From the NCBI GenBank assembly GCA_037444625.1, contig JBBIMA010000014.1, positions 8,163-72,162 of the forward strand: 64,000 nucleotides of DNA. Direction: 5' to 3'. Below are positions 51,377 through 59,707 of the stretch, one piece after another. The stretch's first letter is position 1, and the number at the start of each line of letters is the position of its first letter. The stretch comes from DTHT01 sp037444625. Its GTDB lineage: Bacteria > Acidobacteriota > Terriglobia > Bryobacterales > Bryobacteraceae. Below the pieces are notes generated by a model that was not told the DNA's origin, ran no database searches, and saw only the letters and a program-made list of their open reading frames with translations. The position numbers were made by a program, and so were the translations under genes.

Positions 51377-53057
51377 CGCGGCTCGCAGTCCGCAGATCGA
51401 AGCCGCTCTGGCGCAACTGACCCAGGTCGGTGAGGGCGCGCCGGCGATGGCCCACAAGCTCGAGTTATTGGCGATGCTGCGGGGCCTGTCGCCGGAAGTC
51501 GGGGCGCGCCTGGATCGCGCCCTGCTCGAGCAGATCGAACAACTGGGCGCCGGCCTGCGCGCGGCCCGCGAGGCGCAGGCGAAGCTGCGCGGCCTGGCGG
51601 ATAAACTCACCGCGCCCGCTTGGCGGCCTGCCGTGTTGCTGGGGATCTCGGAAACAGCGCTGGGTCCGGCGGCCCTGGTCCTGGACGGGCACATGCGCCT
51701 GGTCGTGGGCCTGGCCGAGGGCGTGGACCCGACCTCGCTCGCCGTCGGCGACGAGGTCCTGCTGGCGAACGGGGAGAACGTGCTGATGGGAAAGTCGCCG
51801 TTTGCCGCATGGCGCGGCGGACACACCGCCGCCTTCGACCGCCGCACCGAGGACGGGCGTCTCGTGTTGCGCCACCGCGAGGAGGAGGTCGTCGTGCGAG
51901 CAGCCGCCTCCCTGGCCCAGGACCGCCTGAAACCGGGTCAGCCCGTGCGCTTCGACCAGGAAGCCTGGCTGGCTTTCGAGACCCTGGAACGGCCCCAGGA
52001 CAGCAGCTTCTTCCTCGAGGAGACGCCCCGCGAGACCTTCGCCGACATCGGCGGTCTGGACCGCGAGATCGAGCAGTTGCAGCGGGTGATTCGCCTGCGC
52101 CTCGAGCACCCCGAGCTGGTGCGCAAGTACCGGCTGCTGCCCCGCAAGGCGGTATTGCTGCACGGGCCGCCCGGCACGGGCAAGACCCTGATGGCGCGGG
52201 CACTGGCCAACTGGCTGGCGACGCTGTCCCGCTCGAAGCGCTCCCGCTTCATGAACATCAAGCCGGCCGCGCTGCATTCGATGTGGTACGGCCAGAGCGA
52301 GGCGAACTATCGCGAGGTCTTCCGGGTCGCCCGGGAGGCGGGCGAGCAGGAGCCGGAAGTGCCCGTGGTGATGTTCTTCGACGAGATTGACGCCGTCGGG
52401 GCGACGCGCGGCGCCTCGTGGCACCGAGTGGACGATCGCGTGTTGAACGCCTTCATGGCCGAGCTCAACGGCCTTGAGGAGCGGGGCAACATCCTGGTGG
52501 TGGCGGCCACCAACCGCCTGGACGTGGTGGACCCCGCCTTGCTGCGTCCCGGGCGCCTGGGCGATTTGCAGATTCGAATTCCGCGGCCTGATCGGAGGGC
52601 GGCGCGGGAGATCTTCTTGAAGCACCTGCCGGCCGAAGCCCCCTACCAGTTCGACGGGGGCGATCCCGCCGCGGCCCGCGAAGCGCTGGTGGAAGCGGCC
52701 CTGGCGCGCCTGTTCGCCGCCGACGGAGACAGCGAGCTGGCGACCATCACCTTCCGCGACGGCAGCCGCCGGGCGGTCTGCGCCCGCGACCTGATCAACG
52801 GCGCCGAGATCGCCCGGATGGCGCAAAGCGCCCGGGAGAGGGCCGGCTGGCGTGAAGCGCAGACCGGGCGCAGCGGCGTGCGCCTGGAAGACTTGCTGGA
52901 GGAAGTGGCGGAGTTTCTCCAAACCGCCGGCCGCATGCTGACGCCCGCCAATTGCCGCCAGCATCTGGACGACCTGCCCCAGGACTTGGACGTGGTGCGC
53001 ATCGAACCGCGCCTGCGGCGCGCGCCTGCCGCCCACCGATTCCTCAATATCGCCTGA
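51369..53057 (+). CDS. ARC/Mpa-type AAA+ ATPase
   Basis: This is a 562-residue protein. A helical region near residues 35-75 may form a coiled coil, and a beta-rich interdomain (about 85-205) resembles the OB region of ARC/Mpa. The AAA module has FADIGGLDREIEQLQRVI, Walker A HGPPGTGKTLMARALANWLA, Walker B VVMFFDEIDAVGATRG and the Arg region ALLRPGRLGD. Mpa is the ring that unfolds pupylated proteins into the 20S proteasome. This protein ends FLNIA, without the Tyr/Leu or HbYX tail that docks the 20S, and there is no 20S gene nearby. The next gene is Dop-like. Confidence 0.88.
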   Translation: MRNAARSPQIEAALAQLTQVGEGAPAMAHKLELLAMLRGLSPEVGARLDRALLEQIEQLGAGLRAAREAQAKLRGLADKLTAPAWRPAVLLGISETALGPAALVLDGHMRLVVGLAEGVDPTSLAVGDEVLLANGENVLMGKSPFAAWRGGHTAAFDRRTEDGRLVLRHREEEVVVRAAASLAQDRLKPGQPVRFDQEAWLAFETLERPQDSSFFLEETPRETFADIGGLDREIEQLQRVIRLRLEHPELVRKYRLLPRKAVLLHGPPGTGKTLMARALANWLATLSRSKRSRFMNIKPAALHSMWYGQSEANYREVFRVAREAGEQEPEVPVVMFFDEIDAVGATRGASWHRVDDRVLNAFMAELNGLEERGNILVVAATNRLDVVDPALLRPGRLGDLQIRIPRPDRRAAREIFLKHLPAEAPYQFDGGDPAAAREALVEAALARLFAADGDSELATITFRDGSRRAVCARDLINGAEIARMAQSARERAGWREAQTGRSGVRLEDLLEEVAEFLQTAGRMLTPANCRQHLDDLPQDLDVVRIEPRLRRAPAAHRFLNIA

Positions 53058-53074
53058 GGGCCCAGGAGGACGTT

Positions 53075-54733
53075 GTGCCGGCGCCGAATCTTCCCAAGCT
53101 TTGCGGGGCTGACATCGAGCTGGGCAACTTTGTGCTCGGCCCGGAGCGGTTCCGCACCACTTGCTACGAGGCCGCGCGAGCCGTGCTCCGGAGAATCGAG
53201 GGAATCTCGAGCGGCTGGGCGGCGCCCTCCTGGACGGAGAATTCCGCCCGCGGCTGGGGGGCGTCCGCCTGGCGGCCCGCCTCCCAGACCTCCTTGGATT
53301 CCTACTACGACTCGGGCCGTTCCCGCTCCTACCGCTGGTCGGAGTATTACCAGGAGTGGGGACGCAAGTTCCTGCCCGCCAACGGCGGCTGCGCCTACAT
53401 TGACCTGGACCACCTGGAACTGTGCCTGCCCGAGGTGCTCAGCGCCTGGGATCACGTGGCGGCCTGGCACGCCATGTTGCGCATCGCCCGCCGGGCCCTG
53501 GAAGAGGCTAACCGCGAGCAGCCCCCCGGCCGGCGCATCTGCCTGTTGGTGAACAACAGCGACGGGCGGGGCAACTCTTACGGGAGCCATTTGAACTTTC
53601 TCCTGACGCGACACGCTTGGGATAGCATCTTCGACCGCAAGTTGCATCACCTGCTGTTCCTGGCTTCCTATCAGGTCTCCAGCGTCATTCTCACCGGCCA
53701 GGGCAAGGTCGGTGCGGAGAACGGCGCTCCGCCCGCCCGGTTCCAGCTCTCCCAGCGAGCCGACTTTTTCGAGGTCCTGTTCGGGTCGCAAACCACCCAC
53801 CGGCGGCCCATCGTCAACAGCCGGGACGAACCTCTCTGCGGCTTTCTTCCGGCGGCCGCGCGCCTGCATGTGATCTTCTTCGACAACACTCTGAGCCCGA
53901 TGGCCTGCCTGCTTAAGGTGGGCGTCATGCAAATCCTGCTGGCCATGCTCGAAGCCGAGAGAGTCCGTCCCGATTTGATCCTGGACGATCCCCTGGAAGC
54001 GCTGGCTTGCTTCAGCCGCGACCCCGCGTTGCAGGCCCGCGCCCGGATGGTCACCGGCGCCGAATACACGGCGCTGGAGTTGCAGTGGCGGTTCCTGGAG
54101 GAAGCCCGGCGATTTGCCGACCAGGGGGGCTGCGAGGGCGTCGTGCCGCGGGCGGCCGAGATCCTTTCCCATTGGGAGGACACGCTGGGCCGGCTTGAGA
54201 AGCGGGATTGGGACTCCCTGGCTCGCCGGCTGGACTGGGTGCTGAAGCTGTTGCTGGTGGAGAGGGCGCTCCAACAGCGCCCCCGGTTGGACTGGGATGC
54301 GCCGGAAATCAAGCATCTCGACCATGCCTACTCGGATTTGGCCGAAGGCCTGTATTGGAGCTGCGAGGCCGGCGGCCTGATCGAGCCGGTGGTGGGCGCG
54401 GCCGAGATCGAGCGGTTCCTGTGCGAGCCTCCCGAAGACACCCGCGCCTGGACCCGCGCCATGCTGCTGCGCAGCGCGCCCGAAGCGGTCGAGAGTGTGG
54501 ACTGGGACCGCATTTGCTTTCGGGTTCGAGGACCGCACTATTGGCCTCACTACCGCACGATCTACTTGGACAATCCCCTGGGCTGGACCCGGCGAACGAG
54601 CCAGCCGGCCTTCAGCCAGGGAGGGAAACTTACTGATGTGCTCGACGCCCTGGCGCCCGGCGGCCAACCGCCGGCCGCCCCGGCGTCCCGAGCGACAGGA
54701 GGAACAGCACATGAGACTGCGCGATCGGTCTGA
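53075..54733 (+). CDS. Dop-like depupylase/deamidase
   Basis: This is a 552-residue Pup ligase-superfamily protein starting at a GTG with AGGAGG 5 nt upstream. Signature motifs: CGADIELGN (nucleotide and metal Glu), NGGCAYIDLDHLELCLPE with Asp110 in the place of the catalytic Asp, NNSDGRGNSYGSHLNFL, and RPIVNSRDEPLCG. Between residues 43 and 98 lies a 50-residue Gly/Ser/Trp-rich stretch in the place of the flexible Dop loop, which is missing from PafA. I therefore assign Dop, the enzyme that converts the C-terminal Gln of Pup to Glu and removes Pup. Its 3' end overlaps the Pup gene by 23 nt. Confidence 0.88.
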   Translation: MPAPNLPKLCGADIELGNFVLGPERFRTTCYEAARAVLRRIEGISSGWAAPSWTENSARGWGASAWRPASQTSLDSYYDSGRSRSYRWSEYYQEWGRKFLPANGGCAYIDLDHLELCLPEVLSAWDHVAAWHAMLRIARRALEEANREQPPGRRICLLVNNSDGRGNSYGSHLNFLLTRHAWDSIFDRKLHHLLFLASYQVSSVILTGQGKVGAENGAPPARFQLSQRADFFEVLFGSQTTHRRPIVNSRDEPLCGFLPAAARLHVIFFDNTLSPMACLLKVGVMQILLAMLEAERVRPDLILDDPLEALACFSRDPALQARARMVTGAEYTALELQWRFLEEARRFADQGGCEGVVPRAAEILSHWEDTLGRLEKRDWDSLARRLDWVLKLLLVERALQQRPRLDWDAPEIKHLDHAYSDLAEGLYWSCEAGGLIEPVVGAAEIERFLCEPPEDTRAWTRAMLLRSAPEAVESVDWDRICFRVRGPHYWPHYRTIYLDNPLGWTRRTSQPAFSQGGKLTDVLDALAPGGQPPAAPASRATGGTAHETARSV

Positions 54734-54914
54734 GGACGATGACCTCCGCCAGGCGACGCCGCGCCCGTCGGAAGGGCCGGGCGCCGACAGCCTGGCCCAG
54801 GCCCGACAGCGGGCCGACGAATTGCTCCGGGCGGCCGACGAGGCCATCCGCCGGGCCCTGTCCACCGACAGCCAGCGCTTCTTGCAGGCCAACCGACAGC
54901 AGGGAGGACAGTAG
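54711..54914 (+). CDS. pup: Prokaryotic ubiquitin-like protein Pup (UBact-like), ending in GGQ
   Basis: This 67-residue protein is easily missed because it overlaps the Dop 3' end. The start ATG is preceded by AGGAGG. The sequence is hydrophilic and probably disordered at the N terminus, with a helical middle (DSLAQARQRADELLRAADEA) and the diagnostic C terminus RQQGGQ. The GGQ end is that of mycobacterial Pup, which must be deamidated by Dop before ligation. It contains no Lys, so it cannot form Pup chains. It is placed between the Dop-like and PafA-like genes. Pup is ligated by its gamma-carboxylate to substrate Lys residues. Confidence 0.9.
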   Translation: MRLRDRSEDDDLRQATPRPSEGPGADSLAQARQRADELLRAADEAIRRALSTDSQRFLQANRQQGGQ

Positions 54915-54916
54915 GC

Positions 54917-56536
54917 ATGGCCGAGCGCATGTTCGGCTTGGAGACCGAATACGCCCTCGCCGGCCTCGGACCCGACGGCGCTCCCCTGGAACGTGCCGAA
55001 CTGCTCGAACAAATCATGGCCGAGGCCCGCCGCAGCCTGGTCTGCCTGCCTGACGCGGGCGGCGGCTCGAAGAGTCTCTTCCTGCAAAACGGCGCCCGCT
55101 TCTACGTGGACATCGGAGAGCATCCGGAGATCGCTACGCCGGAATGCACCGAGCCCTGGGACGTGGTCCGCTACCAGCGGGCCGGAGAGCAAATCTTGTT
55201 AGACTTGACCGCCCAGGTCCAGGCGTGCCTGCTGCCCCCCGGCTCGCAGGTCTGCTGGTTCTTGTGCAATGTGGACTACAGCGGCAATTGCACGAGCTGG
55301 GGTTGCCACGAGTCCTATTTGCACCGCGCCGACCGCGGGCGACTGGCCGACCAACTGATCCCTCATTTGGTCACGCGCATCATCTATTCGGGGGCGGGCG
55401 GCTTTAACAACTTGCACCCGGGACTGGAGTTCGTGCTCTCGCCGCGCGCTTTTCACTTGACGGAGACGATCTCCGGGGACTCCACCGGCGCCCGGGGCAT
55501 TTTTCATACCAAGGACGAGCCGCTGTGCGGCGGAGACTACCACCGCCTGCACTTGCTCTGCGGGGAGAGCCTGTGCTCGCAGATCGCTCTTTGGCTCAAA
55601 GTCGGCGCCACTGCCCTGGTGGTGGCTTTGATTGAGGCCGACCTGGCGCCGGGACGCGCGGTCCGCCTGCGCGATCCGTTGCACGCCCTGCGCACGGTGG
55701 CCGCCGACCCTTCGTGCCGCGCGCCGCTGGAGCTGGCCGACGGAAAGCAGCTCAGCGCCTGGGAAATCCAGCATCACTACTTGGAGCAGGCGGAGGCCCA
55801 CCTCAACCACCCCGTCATGCCCTCCTGGGCTGCGGAGGTCTGTCGCCAGTGGCGACGCATGCTGGATTTGCTGCGTGACGCGCCGGACTCCGTGGCCACC
55901 GTGCTGGATTGGGCGATCAAGAGAAACCTTTACCTGCATGCCGTCCGGCAACGCGGCTTGACCTGGGAGAGCATCCAGCAGTCCAGCCTGCTGCTGGGCG
56001 CCTTGAGCGCCGCGCTGCCCGGGCTGGATCTCTCGCGACCGGACCTGGCCTCGCTGGTGGACCCCGACGACCCCGCGCTGGAAGAGGCAGCCGCCTTGAC
56101 GCCGCAACTGCGCCGGTGCGGCCTGGGATGGGATCGCCTCCCAGACTTCCAAAGGTTGCGCGCAGAGTTGCTGGAGATGGATACGCGCTTCGGACAACTC
56201 GGGCCGCAGGGCATCTTCGGGCAGCTTGACCGGCGAGGCCTGCTGGCCCATCAGGCTCCCGGAGTGGAGAACATCCCCGAGGCGATGGTCAGCCCGCCGG
56301 CCCGCGGGCGAGCCCGGCTGCGGGGAGAAGCGATTCGGCGTTTGGCCGGCGGGGATCCCCCCGGCCGATGCACCTGGGACGCGGTCGTGGATGCCAAGGC
56401 CGGGCGAGTGTTGGATCTCTCGCACCCCTTCGCTCAGCACGAGCGCTGGACGGCCCGACCGGAGGGTGAGCAGCGCGACCGGGGCGGGATCGCCGCCCAG
56501 TTGCTCCGGCGCCTCTTCGAGGAAGGCATGCTGTGA
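54917..56536 (+). CDS. PafA-like Pup ligase
   Basis: This is a 539-residue protein with RMFGLETEYALAG at the N terminus, NGARFYVDIGEHPEIATPEC with Asp65 in the position of the PafA catalytic Asp, CNVDYSGNCTSWGCHESYL (a divergent version of the NNxDxxGNSYGCHEN motif), and GIFHTKDEPLCGGDYHRLHL. The segment before Asp65 is short, without the Dop loop, so I assign it as ligase rather than Dop. The gene begins 2 nt after the Pup stop. It would attach deamidated Pup to target lysines using ATP. Confidence 0.88.
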   Translation: MAERMFGLETEYALAGLGPDGAPLERAELLEQIMAEARRSLVCLPDAGGGSKSLFLQNGARFYVDIGEHPEIATPECTEPWDVVRYQRAGEQILLDLTAQVQACLLPPGSQVCWFLCNVDYSGNCTSWGCHESYLHRADRGRLADQLIPHLVTRIIYSGAGGFNNLHPGLEFVLSPRAFHLTETISGDSTGARGIFHTKDEPLCGGDYHRLHLLCGESLCSQIALWLKVGATALVVALIEADLAPGRAVRLRDPLHALRTVAADPSCRAPLELADGKQLSAWEIQHHYLEQAEAHLNHPVMPSWAAEVCRQWRRMLDLLRDAPDSVATVLDWAIKRNLYLHAVRQRGLTWESIQQSSLLLGALSAALPGLDLSRPDLASLVDPDDPALEEAAALTPQLRRCGLGWDRLPDFQRLRAELLEMDTRFGQLGPQGIFGQLDRRGLLAHQAPGVENIPEAMVSPPARGRARLRGEAIRRLAGGDPPGRCTWDAVVDAKAGRVLDLSHPFAQHERWTARPEGEQRDRGGIAAQLLRRLFEEGML

Positions 56537-56547
56537 GGGTGGAGACC

Positions 56548-57687
56548 ATGGGCGAACTGGATCCTGCTCTGCTGCGCCGGCTGCAAGACCTGCGGATCGA
56601 GGTCGAGCAGCTCGAGGCCGATCTGATCGTGTTGCGCGGCGTGCCTTCCGATCCGGAGCGCTTCAGCAAGCCGCGCACCAGCCTGCTGGTCAAGCGCACC
56701 CGGCCGGGAATGCCCTGTCTGATCGGGGTGGACGAAGACCTCGACTATCGCGGCTCGGATTCCGCGCTGCTCCGGCTGTTCGCCTCCGCCCACCGGCAGC
56801 AAGGCTGGCGGTTATTCTTCCTCCAGGGCGATTCCTGGACGGAGGTGGTCGAGCAGGTGCTTGTCCTGCTGGGCAACGTCCCGGCCGGCCCGTTCGGGCG
56901 CCCCGCCGGCCCGTCTCCTTCCCCGGCGGGCGGGGGCTTGCTGGATGCCTTCGGGCAGGATCTGTCGAGCCGGACAAACGAATCTCCCGCTCCGCCCACC
57001 GTGGGGCGCAGCGAGCTGATCGAACGGGTCTGCGTTTCCCTGTCGGGCCGGCGCCCGCGCCTGGCGTTGATCGTGGGCCCGTCGGGCGCAGGCAAGACCA
57101 ACCTGCTGTACGCCGTCGCCCGGCGGCTGCGCGAGGGGCGCCTCGCTTTGCGCCTGGTGCGGGTCAACCTGGGCGCGCTGATGGCGGGCGCCTGGGCGGA
57201 GTCCGAGCGGGAGACTCTGTTGCGCTCCCTGCTGGCGGAGGCGGCCGGTGAGCCCTCGCTCGCCCTGGCCTTGGAGAGCCTCGAACAGGCCGTGGCCCGC
57301 ACGCCCTCCGGCGCCCTGCTTCTGGCCGACGCGCTAGAAAAAGACGTTCGCCTGGCGGGCGTCATTCTGCCCGAGTTTGTCGGGCTGTTCGAAGCGCCGC
57401 CTTTGAGGCGCCATGTGGACTTCATCGAGACGCCCCCGCTGGAGGCCGACTCAGCCTTGGAGGCGCTGGAGGCCTGGCGCGAATCCATCGCCCGCCATCA
57501 CGGCGTGCGCATTGACAAGAGTTTCCTCGCGGCGGTGTTGGAGCGCTCCCTGCCGCTGGCCGGCTGCCTGCCCGACAAAGCGATCGCGCTGCTGGATGCG
57601 GCCGCCGCCCGCGCGGCCTTCTCCGGCGCGCTGCAACTGGATCTGTACCATATTTACGCCGCGGGCGCGGATTTCCGGGAAGCTTGA
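56548..57687 (+). CDS. Degenerate ClpA/B-like AAA protein
   Basis: This is a 379-residue protein. After an N-terminal domain of unknown kind (residues about 1-110, LRRLQDLRIEVEQLEADLIV and onward), residues about 145-375 resemble the first AAA module of ClpA/ClpB: VGRSELIERVCVSLSGRRPR, Walker A VGPSGAGKTNLL, and the lid sequence ESIARHHGVRIDKSFLAAVL followed by LPDKAIALLDAAAARAA. The Walker B DE is replaced (SGALLLADALEKDV), so ATP hydrolysis may be lost. The frame extends to a GTG at 56533 that overlaps the PafA stop; I prefer the ATG. A role as adaptor to the ARC ATPase or an unfolding ring is possible. Confidence 0.7.
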   Translation: MGELDPALLRRLQDLRIEVEQLEADLIVLRGVPSDPERFSKPRTSLLVKRTRPGMPCLIGVDEDLDYRGSDSALLRLFASAHRQQGWRLFFLQGDSWTEVVEQVLVLLGNVPAGPFGRPAGPSPSPAGGGLLDAFGQDLSSRTNESPAPPTVGRSELIERVCVSLSGRRPRLALIVGPSGAGKTNLLYAVARRLREGRLALRLVRVNLGALMAGAWAESERETLLRSLLAEAAGEPSLALALESLEQAVARTPSGALLLADALEKDVRLAGVILPEFVGLFEAPPLRRHVDFIETPPLEADSALEALEAWRESIARHHGVRIDKSFLAAVLERSLPLAGCLPDKAIALLDAAAARAAFSGALQLDLYHIYAAGADFREA

Positions 57688-57700
57688 CCGGGAGGCTGGG

Positions 57701-59590
57701 ATGCGATCGGAAAACTGGCCCGGTTTGCGAGTGATTCCTTACCTGCGCGGTCGTCTGGCCTTCGCGGCGCTGGCCGCGCAGGCTGCGGCCGAGGATGGCT
57801 TCGATTGTCTGGCCGTAGACATGCCCGGCTTCGCGCAGGCGCTTTTGCCCGTCGTCCTGCCGCGGTTGCCGCTGGTCACCGCCTTGCTGATCGAAAACCC
57901 CGGCTATTGCACGCTGCTGCCTTTTCTGCCCGCCGACCCCGCCTGCGCCGCCGCCTGGCGAGCGCAGCGAGCCGGCCGGAGAGTCGAATGCCTGGATGCC
58001 CCTTCCCGGGCCGGCTTTCCTGAGGAGCTCTCGCTCGCGGAGGAGTCGGGATGGCCCTCGGGAGAACCCGCGTGCCTGGCGGATCTCGAGAGCTACTTCC
58101 ATCCCCTCTGGCAGGAAATGGAGGCCTCCTGGCGGTGCGTCCCCGAGCGCACGCGCCGCTCGACGGCCGCCCGTGCGGCCCGCTTCGCCGGCCGGCTCCG
58201 GCGGTTGCTGGCCGGCGGCTCGCGTGTCCTGGTGGTTTGCGAGTACCGGCTGTGGTGGTCCGTGCGGCGGCAACTGGAGCAGAGCGAGCCGCCCGAAGAA
58301 CCGTCGCCCCCGGAGGCAAAGGCCTCCTTGATCTTCGAGAACCCGCGCCTGCTTTGGGCGGCCGGCCTGTTCGACGAATTTCCCGCGCTGGTGTGCGCCT
58401 TCTTTGATTTCCTCGAGACGGGCCGAACCGGGCTCTTCGATCGCGGGGCAGCCCTGGCGGCCGTGCTTGGGGAAACCGACGGCCTGCCGCCTCTGGAGGT
58501 ATCGGCGCGCCTGCCGGGGCAGTGGCTCGCTCAAGTGCGCTCGCGGCTGGGAATGCGCCGCGCGCTCGAATGCGCCAGGCGTCTGCTGGAGTACCCTACG
58601 CCCGGCTTGGCCCAGGCCGGGGCCGATTTGCCTGCCTACCTTCGCCTGCGAGCCGACGGCGTTCTGGGCGAGGGCGAGCGCTTCCCGCTGCCCGATGCCC
58701 TGCACTGCATCCCTTACTACCCCCGTCCGGCAAGCGAGCTGGCTCGCTTTTGCCCGGCCGAAGAGCACCAGCGGCGGTTGGACTGGGCCGGATGGGCCCG
58801 TCCCTACATCACCCGACAGGAAGCCAAAGCGCTGCGGAAGCGGGGCGGCAGCGTACGCTTTGCCGTCAAGCAGGACTACCGGCTGCACCGCGACGTGTGC
58901 GCCGAGCTGCGCCGCTTGCTTCAGGCCCGTGAACCGTCGTGCCCCGCGTTGGACGAGTTCACCCCGGTGGCCTTCCTGTTTCGTCCTGCCGGCCACTGGC
59001 GGAGAGAAGGCGTCATCCACGACAGCAACCCGGCGCAGCGCCGCATCGAGCTGGGCCTTCCCGGCGCCTCCGGCCGCGGCAGTGACCCTGATATGGTGTA
59101 CTCCCTCTACTACATCGTGCGCGCCGGGGAGGAACTCTATCCCGGGCTGATCGTCAGAGAGTCCCTCGATGCCCTCGTGCTCCTCTATACCGGCGAGGAA
59201 ATGGGGCCGGATCGCTACGCCGCCATCACCGCGCGGCCCGAGCGGCAGCAGTGCCGGATGCATCCGAGTCTCGATACTTCCTTACTGACCTTTCCTGGCG
59301 GCGAGCGGGGCGTGGCGTGGGCGGTCAAGTACGCGCAGCAAGCGGTGATCGTGGTCCATCATCCGGAGTGGCGGCCTTCCTTGGGCCTCGCCGGTTTCGC
59401 CGCCGAGCGGGGCGTCTCCCTGCTGACCCTGCCCTTGGATGTCCTGCCGGCTGAAACCGTGGACCGCTTGCAGCGCCTGCATTACATGTATCCCGCGTTG
59501 AAGAAACACCCCGGAAACGAACGCATCGTGGGGAGATTCGTGCCTCCTCTCGATCAAGAGGCAGTCAAGCCGGCTGAAGGGAGCCCGTAA
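57701..59590 (+). CDS. Large unknown protein ending the Ubl/Pup operon
   Basis: This is a 629-residue protein of unknown function. The N terminus (LRVIPYLRGRLAFAALAAQA and FDCLAVDMPGFAQALLPVVL) has the look of an alpha/beta domain with a buried Asp. The middle is Arg/Leu-rich helices. The C-terminal third (PFTRQ-type basic patch near RPYITRQEAKALRKRGG, then GLIVRESLDALVLLYTGEEM) contains alternating strands. I recognise no catalytic motif. The start has GGGAGG upstream and lies 13 nt after the AAA gene. As the last member of the coupled run it probably serves the same system. Confidence 0.6.
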   Translation: MRSENWPGLRVIPYLRGRLAFAALAAQAAAEDGFDCLAVDMPGFAQALLPVVLPRLPLVTALLIENPGYCTLLPFLPADPACAAAWRAQRAGRRVECLDAPSRAGFPEELSLAEESGWPSGEPACLADLESYFHPLWQEMEASWRCVPERTRRSTAARAARFAGRLRRLLAGGSRVLVVCEYRLWWSVRRQLEQSEPPEEPSPPEAKASLIFENPRLLWAAGLFDEFPALVCAFFDFLETGRTGLFDRGAALAAVLGETDGLPPLEVSARLPGQWLAQVRSRLGMRRALECARRLLEYPTPGLAQAGADLPAYLRLRADGVLGEGERFPLPDALHCIPYYPRPASELARFCPAEEHQRRLDWAGWARPYITRQEAKALRKRGGSVRFAVKQDYRLHRDVCAELRRLLQAREPSCPALDEFTPVAFLFRPAGHWRREGVIHDSNPAQRRIELGLPGASGRGSDPDMVYSLYYIVRAGEELYPGLIVRESLDALVLLYTGEEMGPDRYAAITARPERQQCRMHPSLDTSLLTFPGGERGVAWAVKYAQQAVIVVHHPEWRPSLGLAGFAAERGVSLLTLPLDVLPAETVDRLQRLHYMYPALKKHPGNERIVGRFVPPLDQEAVKPAEGSP

Positions 59591-59707
59591 GTAACCGCGA
59601 CGGTCCTGGAGGGCATTCACGTGGGAAACCGCCCCGAGACCCCGGGCGCCGGCAAGCCGCCCGGGGGTCCCTCGTCAGGCGGCGGCCGCCGTCAGCCAGG
59701 CCTACCT

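Noticed and set aside
52643..55192. 849-residue minus-strand frame across the ATPase, Dop and Pup
   Set aside because: It is a shadow of well-supported genes on the plus strand.
47014..59590. A hidden 20S proteasome subunit in the Ubl/Pup locus
   Set aside because: No protein here has an N-terminal Thr propeptide junction or the beta-subunit pattern; the two unknown proteins also lack it.
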